Shown: piece by piece, positions 25,782-33,994 of the stretch
Layout: the number at the start of each line of letters is the position of its first letter
How positions within the stretch are numbered: position 1 is the stretch's first letter
Assembly: GCA_017937655.1 (NCBI GenBank)
Contig: JAGBDE010000006.1
Location: 1-54,978, forward strand
Length of the DNA stretch: 54,978 nt
Origin: Clostridia bacterium
GTDB taxonomy: Bacteria; Bacillota; Clostridia; Christensenellales; Aristaeellaceae
Reading direction: 5' to 3'
Notes under the pieces: generated by a model
Told to the model about the DNA's origin: nothing
Databases searched by the model: none
What the model saw: only the letters and a program-made list of their open reading frames with translations
Made by a program: the position numbers and the translations under genes

Positions 25782-26144
25782 TTATACAGGTGTTCCAACT
25801 TCGATTAGATTTCCGTCTAAATCATAGAATCTGACCACCTTTTGCCCCCAACTGTGGGTCATCAGGTGATTGACATATTCGATTTCAGGGTAAAGGGTTT
25901 CAAGACGCCCTACAAATTGCTCTATATTGGGCTCTTCAAAATACAGCTCAGACTGATTACTGTTTGGAATAACACTTCTTTTTGTGAATTGTTCCCAGTA
26001 TCCCAATTCCTGCAAATATAAATGATTCGTCAATTCCATATTCCCATCGTTGTCTTGAAGCAATTGAAACCCAAACATATCACTATAGAACTTTAACGCA
26101 CGGTTACAATCTTTAACAACAATAAGCATTCCTTTGTATTTCAT
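25782..26144 (-). CDS. Glyoxalase/VOC-superfamily protein
   Basis: A 120-residue VOC-fold protein: GMLIVVKDCNRALKFYSDMF at the start and VVRFYDLDGNLIEVGTPV at the end are typical of the glyoxalase/bleomycin-resistance superfamily. The metal-ligand pattern is only partly evident. ATG 26144 has GCGGAGGAG upstream. A second ribosome site and ATG (26183) would add 13 residues. The gene is markedly more AT-rich than its flanks and sits beside a duplicated fragment of the epimerase gene, suggesting acquisition. Confidence 0.8.
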   Translation of the reverse strand: MKYKGMLIVVKDCNRALKFYSDMFGFQLLQDNDGNMELTNHLYLQELGYWEQFTKRSVIPNSNQSELYFEEPNIEQFVGRLETLYPEIEYVNHLMTHSWGQKVVRFYDLDGNLIEVGTPV

Positions 26145-26211
26145 ATGCGTTCTCCTCCGCAAATCCAGGTTTTTCTCATTCATTTTGATAACGGAACCCC
26201 TCCGTTGATTT

Positions 26212-26329
26212 TTTACAAATTCCGGTCAACAAACTCCATCAACGGCTTTTTCACTACCCCATCAGGATTCTCCCGCCACCAGGCAAACGCCTCCCGCAGG
26301 CCGTCCGCAAGGGGCTTCACGTCCGGCAT
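26212..26329 (-). pseudogene. Duplicated 3' end of epimerase gene
   Basis: 118 bases nearly identical (three mismatches) to 26833-26950, the last 38 codons and stop of the epimerase gene. It reads as an isolated ATG-to-stop frame MPDVKPLADGLREAFAWW and onward, ending ...EFVDRNL. There is no ribosome site at this ATG, so it is a leftover fragment. Confidence 0.85.
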
Positions 26330-26352
26330 TGACTTGATAAAGTTAGAATCAT

Positions 26353-26814
26353 TTAGTCAAGCACCCATGGCAAATGAGCATCTATTTCAAGTTGTATACA
26401 AGGCTTGGGGAAGTCTTTTTCAAGGAGAACGTTTTTTGATGTAAATCCCACCTTGAAACCCTTGTCTATATCATAAAAGTTTTCAGGCATTTTCAGAAAG
26501 CCATTGTCTCCAACGGATTTGTATATGTCAACTGCGTCAACAATTCTGCCGACAACATGAAAAATAAGCGAATAAAATGCGATACCGTTTTCATCGGTGT
26601 TCCACCACGTTGCTTCGGGAGTTTTTTGGGGGTCTATTCCAATTGAGACGAAAAAATTTTTTACATTATCCGAAACCTTTGAAATTGCTTCAAAATAATT
26701 ACGGCAATTAGCACAACCGCAATCCTCAAGAACGTTCTTTCCATGCAAAGAATAAAATTCTTTTGTGGATTCGACATCTATATCCACTCGGAAATTGCCA
26801 AACTCAAAAAGCAT
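26353..26814 (-). CDS. Unrecognised protein with Cys motif, inserted cassette
   Basis: A 153-residue AT-rich gene. The sequence has no signal peptide or membrane span. A central LEDCGCANCRNYFEAI (CxCxxC, about residues 32-37) suggests metal binding. The N-terminus VDIDVESTKEFY looks like the start of a beta-alpha fold. ATG 26814 has GGACGGAGG upstream, the ribosome site beginning right after the epimerase stop. It lies between the two copies of the epimerase 3' end, so it seems to have been brought in together with a foreign or duplicated epimerase tail. Similar small Cys-motif proteins occur in Firmicutes; the function is unknown to me. Confidence 0.7.
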   Translation of the reverse strand: MLFEFGNFRVDIDVESTKEFYSLHGKNVLEDCGCANCRNYFEAISKVSDNVKNFFVSIGIDPQKTPEATWWNTDENGIAFYSLIFHVVGRIVDAVDIYKSVGDNGFLKMPENFYDIDKGFKVGFTSKNVLLEKDFPKPCIQLEIDAHLPWVLD

Positions 26815-26832
26815 ATTGTACCTCCGTCCTTA

Positions 26833-26950
26833 TTTACAAATTCCGGTCAATGAACTCCATCAGCGGCTTTTTCACTACCCCATCAGGATTCTCCCGCCAC
26901 CAGGCAAACGCCTCCCGCAGGCCGTCCGCAAGGGGCTTCACGTCCGGCAT
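26833..26950 (-). repeat. Intact copy of the 118-base duplication
   Basis: The functional 3' end of the epimerase gene, repeated at 26212-26329. Similarity continues faintly into the following ribosome site (CCTCCGT on both sides). Confidence 0.85.
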
Positions 26951-27733
26951 CAGGGCCTGCTGCCGGGAAACGTCCAGCTTGTATTCATAATTGTAGAAAC
27001 TGAAATATTTGCGCTGCTCCACGTCCGCATGCACGTTCACAAACTCCGGCTGCTTTCCGGTGGCGCGATAGCACAGCTCCACCCACTCCCGCACGGAAAC
27101 CGTCTCCGGGTTGCCCACGTTGTAGATGCGCTCCTCCGGCTTTTGTTCCAAAAGCGCGTCCACAAACCGGCATAGATCCTCCACATGAAAAAACTGCAGC
27201 TGCATCCCGCCGTCCCCGGGCAGATAGAAGGGACGGTTTTTTTCTGCGCATTCAAACACGAAGGCCTCCCGGTACACATTGTTCATGGGGCCGTACAGAT
27301 ACGGCGGACGAAGGATATATCCCCGGGGATCCCGCCCATGCAGGGCTTCCTCCGCTTCGATCTTATCCGTGCCGTACTTGCCCCAGAAGCGGTTCAGGCC
27401 AAGGGCCGTGCTCTCCGGGAACGGCTGAGGGGCAGTCTCCGGGTACACCGCGCTGGAGCTGATGAGTACATAGTCGCCGTAACTGTCCAGGGCATCCAGC
27501 AGCAGGTTCACGTCCTCTGCGGTGTAGGCGGTCACGTCCACCACCAGGTCAAAATGCATCCCCCGCAGGCTGTCGCCCAAGGCATGCCTGTCCGCCCGAA
27601 TGTGCCTGACGCCCGCAGACTGTGCCTTGCTGCCCCGGTTGATGACAAAAACCGCGTCGCCCTTTTTGACAAAATACTCCGCCACAAAGCGGCTGACAAA
27701 GGTGGTGCCGCCGGTTACCAGAACGTTTTTCAT
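26834..27733 (-). CDS. NAD-dependent epimerase/dehydratase family protein
   Basis: A 299-residue extended SDR protein. NVLVTGGTTFVSRFVAEYFV is the NAD-binding start (GGTTFVSR in place of the classical GGxGFIG). Further family regions are FDLVVDVTAYTAEDVNLLLD, LISSSAVY, YGTDKIEAEEAL (Tyr-X3-Lys catalytic pair) and YILRPPYLYGPMNN. It probably acts on a nucleotide-sugar or similar; the exact reaction is not deducible. ATG 27733 follows GGAAAGGGG. A longer frame upstream would overlap the divergent spo control region and has no ribosome site. Confidence 0.88.
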   Translation of the reverse strand: MKNVLVTGGTTFVSRFVAEYFVKKGDAVFVINRGSKAQSAGVRHIRADRHALGDSLRGMHFDLVVDVTAYTAEDVNLLLDALDSYGDYVLISSSAVYPETAPQPFPESTALGLNRFWGKYGTDKIEAEEALHGRDPRGYILRPPYLYGPMNNVYREAFVFECAEKNRPFYLPGDGGMQLQFFHVEDLCRFVDALLEQKPEERIYNVGNPETVSVREWVELCYRATGKQPEFVNVHADVEQRKYFSFYNYEYKLDVSRQQALMPDVKPLADGLREAFAWWRENPDGVVKKPLMEFIDRNL

Positions 27734-27861
27734 GGCCGTTGCCCCTTTCCGTGCCTTCGATAAACCCATCATAACACCGCCCGGGGAAAAAAGCAAAACC
27801 GGCGCGCATATCCGCTCTCCGTGCCGCATACCCTCAACCAAAACAAGCCGGCCCAAGGATT

Positions 27862-27917
27862 TTCGACATCCTTTGCAGCCCGTTTCGACGCTGCTTCCGG
27901 GGCGCTGGAAGTATACT
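27862..27917 (+). promoter_or_regulatory. spoIIG-like promoter with two Spo0A boxes
   Basis: TTCGACA (27862-27868) is a perfect 0A box (reverse of TGTCGAA), and TTCGACG (27884-27890) is one base off. They are 22 bases apart. A TATACT -10 lies at 27912-27917, exactly 22 bases after TTCGAC. B. subtilis spoIIG is known for a wide -35/-10 spacing with a 0A box over the -35. Confidence 0.7.
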
Positions 27918-27952
27918 CAGGAAAACCCAACAAGCGGCGGGGAGGGGCTTTT

Positions 27953-28753
27953 TTGCAGGGAGAGATGTTTTGGCTGTGCAACGGGCTTTTCTGCCTGTGC
28001 GCCTTTCTGCTGGGCGGAAAGATGGCGGGGCTGGACATTGCCACCCGGCGGGGGCTATTGGCCGCCAGCGCATTGGGCGGCCTTTGCGCGCTGATGAACG
28101 CTCTGCTGCCCTCAGCCCTGTGGCTGCTCCCCTTTCCCCTGGGGCTGCGCCTGTGCTATGGACGGCGCCGTCCGGGGGATTATCTTCGGGCGGGGCTGAT
28201 GGTGCTTTCCGCCATGCTGCTCACCGGCGGCGGCATGCAGCTGCTCAGGCGCCTTGGGACATCGCCGGGAGCCGCTTTCTTTTTGACCTTTGGCGGGGGA
28301 TGCTTCCTGTGGCTGCTGATGCGCCTTGGCACCTTAAGCCCCGGCGACGTGCGGCAAATTGAGCTTCATTGGCAAGGCCGGTCGCTAGTGCTGCCGGCCA
28401 TGGCAGACAGCGGCAACCTGCTTCGTGATGTGGTCACCGGGCTGCCGGTGATCGTCGCGCCGCTGCGGGCCTCCTGCAGGCTGGAGCCGGATCTGGTGGA
28501 CTGGCACCGGGCGCAGACCTTGCCCCGAGGCTTTCGCCTCCTGCGGGTGCGCACCGCGGCCGGCAGCTGCCTCATGCCCCTGTTTCGGCCGGAGGGCTGC
28601 TGGCTGTACCTGAACGGCCGGCGGATAGAAACCCGGGCTATGGTGGCGGTGGCAGGCCCGGAGTATCGCGGCGTACAGGCGCTGATCCCCTCCGCCGCAT
28701 TTCAGGATCTTCCCCCTGCGGAGATATCGCCCGGTCTGGCCCATCCAACGTAA
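27953..28753 (+). CDS. spoIIGA: Sporulation sigma-E factor-processing peptidase SpoIIGA
   Basis: A 266-residue membrane aspartic protease that cleaves the pro-sequence of sigma-E during sporulation. About five N-terminal membrane segments (to residue 130) precede a cytoplasmic domain with the catalytic [19 protein letters not shown] (DSGN near residue 152). It ends 19 bases before sigE, the classical spoIIG order. Start: TTG 27953 follows GGGGAGGGG by five to seven bases; ATG 27965 is an alternative. It is somewhat shorter than the 309-residue B. subtilis protein. Confidence 0.9.
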   Translation: MQGEMFWLCNGLFCLCAFLLGGKMAGLDIATRRGLLAASALGGLCALMNALLPSALWLLPFPLGLRLCYGRRRPGDYLRAGLMVLSAMLLTGGGMQLLRRLGTSPGAAFFLTFGGGCFLWLLMRLGTLSPGDVRQIELHWQGRSLVLPAMADSGNLLRDVVTGLPVIVAPLRASCRLEPDLVDWHRAQTLPRGFRLLRVRTAAGSCLMPLFRPEGCWLYLNGRRIETRAMVAVAGPEYRGVQALIPSAAFQDLPPAEISPGLAHPT

Positions 28754-28772
28754 CAGAAAGGAGCGAACCAAA

Positions 28773-29486
28773 GTGAAACCTAATCCGGAAAGCCTGCAGC
28801 TGGCCTTTCGCCGGCTGCTGATACGTCTTTTCCCTCAGGAGCTGTTTTACATCGGCGGGCCGGATCCTCTGCCGTCGCCCCTCTCCCCAGAAGAAGAGCG
28901 GGAGATGACCCAGCGGCTCAAGCGGCAGGATGCGGAGGCCCGCTCCACCCTCATTGAACACAATCTGCGGCTGGTGGTGTTCATCTCCCGCCGGTTCGAA
29001 AACACCGGCATCCCCCTGGAGGACCTGATCTCCATCGGCACCATCGGGCTGATCAAGGCGGTGGGCACCTTCGACCCGGACAAGAAGATCAAAATGGCCA
29101 CCTATGCCAGCCGGTGCATCGAAAACGAGATCCTCATGTTCCTGCGCAAAACCAGCAAGCTGCGCCTGGAAGTCAGCCTGGACGAGCCGCTGAAAACCGA
29201 CTGGGACGGCAACGAGCTGCTCCTCAGCGACGTGCTGGGCACCCGGCCGGACACCGTTTCCATCAACCTGGACAAGGAGATTGAGCGGGACATCCTCCGG
29301 GATGCGCTGAGCCACCTCAATCCCCGGGAAAAGCAGATCATCGTGCTCCGGTTTGGACTGGGCGGCCGCAAGGAATGCACCCAGAAGGAAGTGGCGGACA
29401 TGCTGGGCATCTCCCAGAGCTACATCTCCCGGCTGGAAAAACGGATCCTGTCCCGGCTGAACGTGGAAATCAAACGCATCGGCTGA
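28773..29486 (+). CDS. sigE: RNA polymerase sporulation sigma factor SigE
   Basis: A 237-residue sigma-70 factor that drives early mother-cell genes in sporulation. The pro-sequence ends near [18 protein letters not shown], matching the YYIGG processing site region of B. subtilis pro-sigma-E. Region 2 ([57 protein letters not shown]) and region 4.2 ([19 protein letters not shown]) are nearly canonical. GTG 28773 follows AAAGGAG by nine bases. It follows spoIIGA as one transcript. sigG, often next in line, is absent, and murG follows. Confidence 0.96.
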   Translation: MKPNPESLQLAFRRLLIRLFPQELFYIGGPDPLPSPLSPEEEREMTQRLKRQDAEARSTLIEHNLRLVVFISRRFENTGIPLEDLISIGTIGLIKAVGTFDPDKKIKMATYASRCIENEILMFLRKTSKLRLEVSLDEPLKTDWDGNELLLSDVLGTRPDTVSINLDKEIERDILRDALSHLNPREKQIIVLRFGLGGRKECTQKEVADMLGISQSYISRLEKRILSRLNVEIKRIG

Positions 29487-29513
29487 TGGGGTATCGCATA
29501 ATCCGGGCGGATA

Positions 29514-29522
29514 TGGTATACT
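29514..29522 (+). promoter_or_regulatory. Extended -10 promoter of murG
   Basis: TGGTATACT: TG plus TATACT (29517-29522), with no good -35; 52 bases before the murG start. Confidence 0.45.
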
Positions 29523-29573
29523 ATCCCTCAGCATGGGACGAACACCGTCCACCGGATGAACGGAGGTTGCTAT

Positions 29574-30641
29574 ATGGCAAAGCGCATTGTACTGACGGGC
29601 GGCGGCACCGCCGGCCACGTCACCCCTCACCTGAGTCTGATCCCCCGGCTGAAGGAAGCCGGCTATGACATTCACTACATCGGCACGGAAAACGGCATTG
29701 AGCATCAGATGATTTCTGCCATTCCGGGCATTACCTACCATTCCGTCAAAAGCGGGAAACTGCGGCGGTATTTCAGCCTGCAGAACTTCACCGATCCCTT
29801 CCGGGTCATCTGGGGCGCGTTCCAGAGCATGAACCTGATGCGGAAGCTGAAGCCGGACGTGCTGTTTTCCAAGGGCGGCTTTGTGAGCGTGCCCGTGGTG
29901 GTGGGCGCGTGGCTGTGCCGGGTTCCCGCCGTCTGCCACGAAAGCGACCTGACCCCCGGCCTGGCCAACCGGATCTGCTCCAAGTTTGCCAAAAAGGTGG
30001 CCACCACCTTCCCGGAATGCGCCAAAACCCTGGGCGATAAAGGCGTTTTCACCGGCACGCCTCTTCGCCCGGAGCTGTTTCAGGGCAGCCGGGCCGCAGG
30101 CCTGGCCATGGCGGGCTTTGACGGCAGCAAGCCGGTGCTGCTCATGACCGGCGGCAGTCTGGGCGCCCAGAGCGTCAACAACTGTCTGCGCAAGGCTTTG
30201 CCCGACCTTCTCCCCCACATGGACGTACTGCACCTGTGCGGCAAGGGCAACCTGGACTCCAGCCTGCAGGACACCAAAGGCTACTGCCAGCTGGAGTTCC
30301 TGTCCGCAGAAATGCCCGATGCCCTGGCGGTGGCGGACATTGTTCTGAGCCGCGCCGGCAGCAACACGCTCAGCGAGCTTCTGGCCCTGCAAAAGCCCAT
30401 GCTTCTTGTGCCCTATCCCCTGGGCGCCAGCCGGGGCGACCAGATCGAGAACGCCAAGAGCTACCAGAAGCAGGGCCTGGCCCGGGTGCTGTTCCAGGAG
30501 GACATGACCCCCGAAACCATGCGGGACGGCCTGCTTGACTTGCTCCGTGACCGGCAGACGCTGCTGAATACCCTGGCCGATTACCCCGTCAAGGACGGCA
30601 CCGACGCCGTGCTGGGTCTGATTGAAGAAGTACAGAAATAA
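29574..30641 (+). CDS. murG: MurG-type N-acetylglucosaminyltransferase
   Basis: A 355-residue GT28 glycosyltransferase that converts lipid I to lipid II at the inner membrane face. GGGTAGHVTPHLSLIP is the N-terminal glycine loop, FSKGGFVSVPVVVGAWL and CHESDLTPGLANR the acceptor side, and TGGSLGAQSVNN with LSRAGSNTLSELLAL the UDP-GlcNAc side. ATG 29574 follows GGAGG by seven bases. A second murG elsewhere is possible, because this copy lies outside a mur/fts cluster. The Spo neighbourhood raises the option of a spore-cortex role. Confidence 0.93.
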   Translation: MAKRIVLTGGGTAGHVTPHLSLIPRLKEAGYDIHYIGTENGIEHQMISAIPGITYHSVKSGKLRRYFSLQNFTDPFRVIWGAFQSMNLMRKLKPDVLFSKGGFVSVPVVVGAWLCRVPAVCHESDLTPGLANRICSKFAKKVATTFPECAKTLGDKGVFTGTPLRPELFQGSRAAGLAMAGFDGSKPVLLMTGGSLGAQSVNNCLRKALPDLLPHMDVLHLCGKGNLDSSLQDTKGYCQLEFLSAEMPDALAVADIVLSRAGSNTLSELLALQKPMLLVPYPLGASRGDQIENAKSYQKQGLARVLFQEDMTPETMRDGLLDLLRDRQTLLNTLADYPVKDGTDAVLGLIEEVQK

Positions 30642-30643
30642 AC

Positions 30644-30684
30644 AAAACCGCCGCTTCCCGGCATTGGGAAAGCGGCGGTTTTTT
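30644..30684. terminator. Bidirectional terminator
   Basis: CCGCCGCTTCCC pairs with GGGAAAGCGGCGG, with AAAA before and TTTTTT after; it serves murG and the convergent operon. Confidence 0.92.
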
Positions 30685-31466
30685 CAATACAGTTCGTGCA
30701 ACAGGTCATAGTAGCGGAACTTTTCCGCATCAAAGGGAATGCCCAGCTCCTCAAACAGCCAGTCCGGGTCAAAGTCCGGGTAGACCTGGCCGCCGAACAC
30801 CCCGCTAAAATTGTAGCGCAAGCTGCGGTGCACCATGGCAATGTCCTCCCACCGGTCGGCCACGCCCATGTTTCCCAGGTCGATGTACCCGGCCAAAGCG
30901 TCGCCGTCAAACAGGACGTTGGGCATGCAGTAGTCTCCGTGGGAAAAGACCAGATCCTCCTGGGCGGGCTGGTTGGCTTCCAGCCACTTTAGCAGCGCCC
31001 GGTCGTCCGCAAAGCCGCCCCTGCCGCTGTATTCGGCCTTTCCTTCCTCCACAGCCTGACGGGCCAGCGCCAGATCCTTGCTCAGCGTCTGCCGCACCGG
31101 GCAGTTCCCCGCGTCCACCTGCCAGAGGCGTTTCAGCGCGTCCGCCAGCAGCCGGACCACATAGCGGCCGTTTTCACGCTTCATGTAACCCTCATCGCAG
31201 GCCATTTTGCCCTGAATGCGGGTCATCAGCAGGTAGTCCGTGCCGTCCTCCAGGGCGTGAAACAGGCACCGGGGTGCGGGCAGCCTGCCCTCCAGCCAGA
31301 GGAGGATGGTGTGCTCCGTCCGGGCTTCATCGCTGTCCGGGCGGATTTTCAGCACCTTGTCCTGAAACATCAGCACCTTGGAGCCGGAACAGCCCACGCT
31401 GTCCACGGTGTAGGGATCATCCCCCAGAATGGCCCGCAAATCCGCGGGCAAATGCAAATCTTTCAT
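30684..31466 (-). CDS. APH(3')-like aminoglycoside phosphotransferase family protein
   Basis: A 260-residue kinase, the length of APH(3') resistance enzymes. N-lobe SKVLMFQDKVLKIRPDS with the ATP Lys; catalytic loop VFSHGDYCMPNVLFD; metal-binding AGYIDLGNMGVADRWEDIAM; and a C-terminus YYDLLHELY like the end of APH(3')-III. Resistance to kanamycin-type drugs is plausible but unproved; many chromosomal relatives have no drug activity. ATG 31466 follows AAGGAGAAGC, ten bases after the GNAT stop. Third gene of a leftward operon. Confidence 0.85.
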   Translation of the reverse strand: MKDLHLPADLRAILGDDPYTVDSVGCSGSKVLMFQDKVLKIRPDSDEARTEHTILLWLEGRLPAPRCLFHALEDGTDYLLMTRIQGKMACDEGYMKRENGRYVVRLLADALKRLWQVDAGNCPVRQTLSKDLALARQAVEEGKAEYSGRGGFADDRALLKWLEANQPAQEDLVFSHGDYCMPNVLFDGDALAGYIDLGNMGVADRWEDIAMVHRSLRYNFSGVFGGQVYPDFDPDWLFEELGIPFDAEKFRYYDLLHELY

Positions 31467-31476
31467 ATGCTTCTCC

Positions 31477-32472
31477 TTACAGTTCCACCCAGAACCGCTT
31501 GATGATGGTATCGTCCCCGGGCACTTCCTTTTCAAACACGCCGCCGCAGTTCAGGATGACCTTCTCGCTGGCGGGGTTGTCCCGGCTGCAGGTAATCATC
31601 ACCCGGGTCAGGCCCCGCTCCCGGCACTTTTGCAGGTTCTGGCGCAGCATTTCCGTGGCGTAGCCCTTGTGGCGCTCGCCGGGGCGCACATAGTAGCCCA
31701 GGTGGCCGCCCCAGGTTCCCAGGATGGGATGATCGATGTGGTGCCTGAGATCCGTCACGCCGACGATCTTCCCGTCCTCCTCCCGCACGGCGATGTACAC
31801 GTTGCTGGGCACCCGGCCCTCGGGGCAGGTTGCCGCCGACGCGCCTTTCCGCACGGCCTCGATCCACTCCGCCGCGCTCTGGCAGTCGGCCAGGTTGCCG
31901 CAGCCGGCGAATTTGTCCTCGTCGGTGGAATCCAGGATCTCCTGCCGGAACTGCCAGATGTCCTCCGCGTAAGCTTCCGTGGGTTCAATGAGGCGGATTC
32001 TGTCCGCCTGAAAATGCTTTTCAAACATAGCATAGTCTCCTTCAAAATACAGATACGCTCCATCCGCGCCCGCCTCATGCAGGCCCAAATGGGTCAAAAT
32101 GTTACGGGATTTATGATTGTCCGCATGGGCATAGGCGGCAACGGTTTTCAGCCCCTTGGGCAGCTGGCGGGTCAGCCAGGAAAAGAACCGGCCAAACAGC
32201 CCCGTGCCCTGATATTCCGGCTTCAGCTGGATCTCCTCCATCATGAAGGTCTCCCCGCTGACGTAATACTGGAAAAACCCGACGATATCGCCCCCGGAGC
32301 GCATCAAAACCAGCTGACGGGCCGCCTTGGCAAGGGCCGGCTGCACCTGGGCGCGCCAGGCTTCCCACTCCACCGGGGCGATGTTTCCCATATTATCCCG
32401 GAGAATGGCAAACAGCCCGGGCAGTAAGGCCTCCAGCCGGGTTTTGTCCGCATATTCAAAACGAATGTTCAT
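31477..32472 (-). CDS. Tandem GNAT acetyltransferase
   Basis: A 331-residue protein with two GNAT folds. The N-terminal one (about 1-155) contains YQGTGLFGRFFSWL, an acetyl-CoA loop. The C-terminal one (158-331) starts IRLIEPTEAYAEDIWQFRQE and has YYVRPGERHKGYATEMLRQN with the classical R-x2-GxA pyrophosphate loop, then ITCSRDNPASEKVI. ATG 32472 is two bases after the phosphorylase stop with only a weak ribosome site, so translation is coupled. The operon with an APH(3')-like kinase is suggestive of a modification module, but substrates are unknown. Confidence 0.85.
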   Translation of the reverse strand: MNIRFEYADKTRLEALLPGLFAILRDNMGNIAPVEWEAWRAQVQPALAKAARQLVLMRSGGDIVGFFQYYVSGETFMMEEIQLKPEYQGTGLFGRFFSWLTRQLPKGLKTVAAYAHADNHKSRNILTHLGLHEAGADGAYLYFEGDYAMFEKHFQADRIRLIEPTEAYAEDIWQFRQEILDSTDEDKFAGCGNLADCQSAAEWIEAVRKGASAATCPEGRVPSNVYIAVREEDGKIVGVTDLRHHIDHPILGTWGGHLGYYVRPGERHKGYATEMLRQNLQKCRERGLTRVMITCSRDNPASEKVILNCGGVFEKEVPGDDTIIKRFWVEL

Positions 32473-32474
32473 GG

Positions 32475-33236
32475 TCAGATCACATGCACCAGCCGCTTGC
32501 ACAGCTGCACCAGGTCGTAGCGGACGCCCTTGCGGCTGCGCCAGCCCCGCTGATCCCATTCCTCGCCGGACAGGTCGTCGCCGCCGTAGATGAGCGCGCC
32601 GTAGTCAAAGCCCCGGAACCGGGCCACCGCCAGGCAGCCGGCCTGCTCCATCTCCACGATCTTCGCGCCCTCGCCCTTCCGCTTTTCAATGCGATCGGGC
32701 GTTTCCCGGAACATGGCGTCGGTGGTCCAGGTAATGCCCCTGAGGTAGGGCACCGCATTGTCGTCCAGATATTGGGCGATGGTCTGATTGACGGCCGCAT
32801 CTGCGTACACATAGCGGGAGGGCTCCAGATAGTGGAAGGAGAAGCCCTCGTCCCGGATGGCGCCGTCCACCAAAAGCAGCTGGCCCACCTGGATGTTACG
32901 ATCCAGCACGCCGCCTCCGCCGCAGAACATGACCTTCTTCACGCCAAAGGCGTTGAACAGATCCAGGTTCCCCGCGCAGGCCGGACAGCCCACCGTGCCC
33001 AGGATGATCAGCACGCCATCGTCCACAAAACGGTAAAGAGGCGTGGGATTCTCGCCGCCCAGGGTCAGCTCCAGCTCGATCTTGCCTTCAGAGAGCAGCG
33101 CGTCCATGACTTCCGGAAAGAAGGTAATGACCATCTTGTCAGAAGAGAAGGGTTTGTCCACGAAATTCGTGGGGTTCAGCTTGGCCACCTTGTTATCGTC
33201 AAACTCCAGAATGGGGTACAGGTTCTGATGCAGCAC
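32475..33236 (-). CDS. Nucleoside phosphorylase
   Basis: A 253-residue nucleoside phosphorylase-fold protein. VLIILGTVGCPACAGNLDLF and FCGGGGVLDRNIQVGQLLLV are the phosphate and ribose side, and KIVEMEQAGCLAVARFRG is the ribose-binding ME(M) motif. The base specificity is unclear (purine or uridine type). GTG 33236 follows AAAGGAGG by nine bases. First gene of the operon with GNAT and APH, behind a TTGACT-18-TATAAT promoter. Confidence 0.85.
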   Translation of the reverse strand: MLHQNLYPILEFDDNKVAKLNPTNFVDKPFSSDKMVITFFPEVMDALLSEGKIELELTLGGENPTPLYRFVDDGVLIILGTVGCPACAGNLDLFNAFGVKKVMFCGGGGVLDRNIQVGQLLLVDGAIRDEGFSFHYLEPSRYVYADAAVNQTIAQYLDDNAVPYLRGITWTTDAMFRETPDRIEKRKGEGAKIVEMEQAGCLAVARFRGFDYGALIYGGDDLSGEEWDQRGWRSRKGVRYDLVQLCKRLVHVI

Positions 33237-33270
33237 GGTTTCCCGCCTCCTTTGCAAAATGAATTGCTGT

Positions 33271-33300
33271 ATTATACCAAAGGGACGGATGGAAAGTCAA
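33271..33300 (-). promoter_or_regulatory. Promoter of phosphorylase-GNAT-APH operon
   Basis: Leftward TTGACT (33295-33300), 18 bases, TATAAT (33271-33276). Confidence 0.75.
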
Positions 33301-33384
33301 CAAACGCCCAGGCTGGCCAGGCGACATTTGAGACCCGGAAATGCATGCTTCGCACGCGTCCCCCTTTCCTCAAATGCGGAGATG

Positions 33385-33393
33385 TGGTATGAT
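33385..33393 (+). promoter_or_regulatory. Extended -10 promoter
   Basis: TGGTATGAT, 25 bases before the small gene at 33418, with no good -35. Confidence 0.45.
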
Positions 33394-33417
33394 ATTCTCA
33401 CCAGGAGGTGCGTACTC

Positions 33418-33702
33418 ATGATCACCATTTTCAACCGCGCAAAGCTGTTTACGGACAACTCTGCCCAGGCCGCCGCCGACGTATGGAACAAACTCAAGGC
33501 CAACAAAATCCCCTACGCCATGAAAACCCTGCAAAACCACACGTCCTTCGGCAAGACCCTCCACGCCAGCTACGGTATCACCAGCACAAACGGCGGCATG
33601 CGCAGCTCTGTCTATGCCGACCAAATCACCTACACCTACATCATCTACGTACGCAAAAAGGACGAGGCCCGGGCCAGGGAGATCTGCGGGCTGAGGAAAT
33701 GA
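33418..33702 (+). CDS. Small conserved-looking protein of unknown function
   Basis: A 94-residue soluble protein starting MITIFNRAKLFTDNSAQAAA with a C-terminal beta strand ITYTYIIYVRKKDEARAREI. The pattern resembles small DUF2007-like or signal-type domains, but I cannot assign it. ATG 33418 follows CAGGAGGTG. Monocistronic; the tRNA terminator region ends it. Confidence 0.7.
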   Translation: MITIFNRAKLFTDNSAQAAADVWNKLKANKIPYAMKTLQNHTSFGKTLHASYGITSTNGGMRSSVYADQITYTYIIYVRKKDEARAREICGLRK

Positions 33703-33743
33703 AGAAATGAAATGTTTGCTGCGCAAACGTGAAGCAGCGGCTT

Positions 33744-33783
33744 TGCCCCAGGCATCCTTCACGTGCCCCAGGCACACTTCATG
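33744..33783 (+). repeat. Two-unit 20-base tandem repeat
   Basis: TGCCCCAGGCATCCTTCACG is followed by TGCCCCAGGCACACTTCATG (three mismatches). ACGTGAAG (33727-33734) also pairs with CTTCACGT (33757-33764). No gene here. Confidence 0.6.
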
Positions 33784-33784
33784 C

Positions 33785-33822
33785 AAAAACCCCATGGAAT
33801 GCATCTCATTCCATGGGGTTTT
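33785..33822 (-). terminator. tRNA terminator
   Basis: CCCCATGGAAT pairs with ATTCCATGGGG, flanked by AAAAA and TTTTT; it follows the tRNA and can also stop rightward transcription. Confidence 0.9.
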
Positions 33823-33906
33823 TGGTGCGGATGGCGGGACTCGAACCCGCACACCCGAAGGTAGGGGATTTTAAGTCCCCGGCGTCTGCCATTCCGCCAC
33901 ATCCGC
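33823..33906 (-). tRNA. tRNA-Leu (UAA)
   Basis: 84 bases including an encoded CCA. The acceptor GCGGATG pairs with CATCCGC, the anticodon loop CTTAAAA gives UAA, a long variable arm (CCTACCTTCGGGTGT region) marks a class II tRNA, and the T arm is CGGGTTCGAGTCCCG. Confidence 0.97.
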
Positions 33907-33916
33907 AAGCGGTATT

Positions 33917-33946
33917 ATTATGCACCGATGCGGGGCAGTCTGTCAA
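33917..33946 (-). promoter_or_regulatory. tRNA-Leu promoter
   Basis: Leftward TTGACA (33941-33946), 18 bases, CATAAT (33917-33922). Confidence 0.7.
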
Positions 33947-33994
33947 GTTTTGGGGCAGCAAAAACCTCCACCCAGGTGGATGGAGACATGGGAA

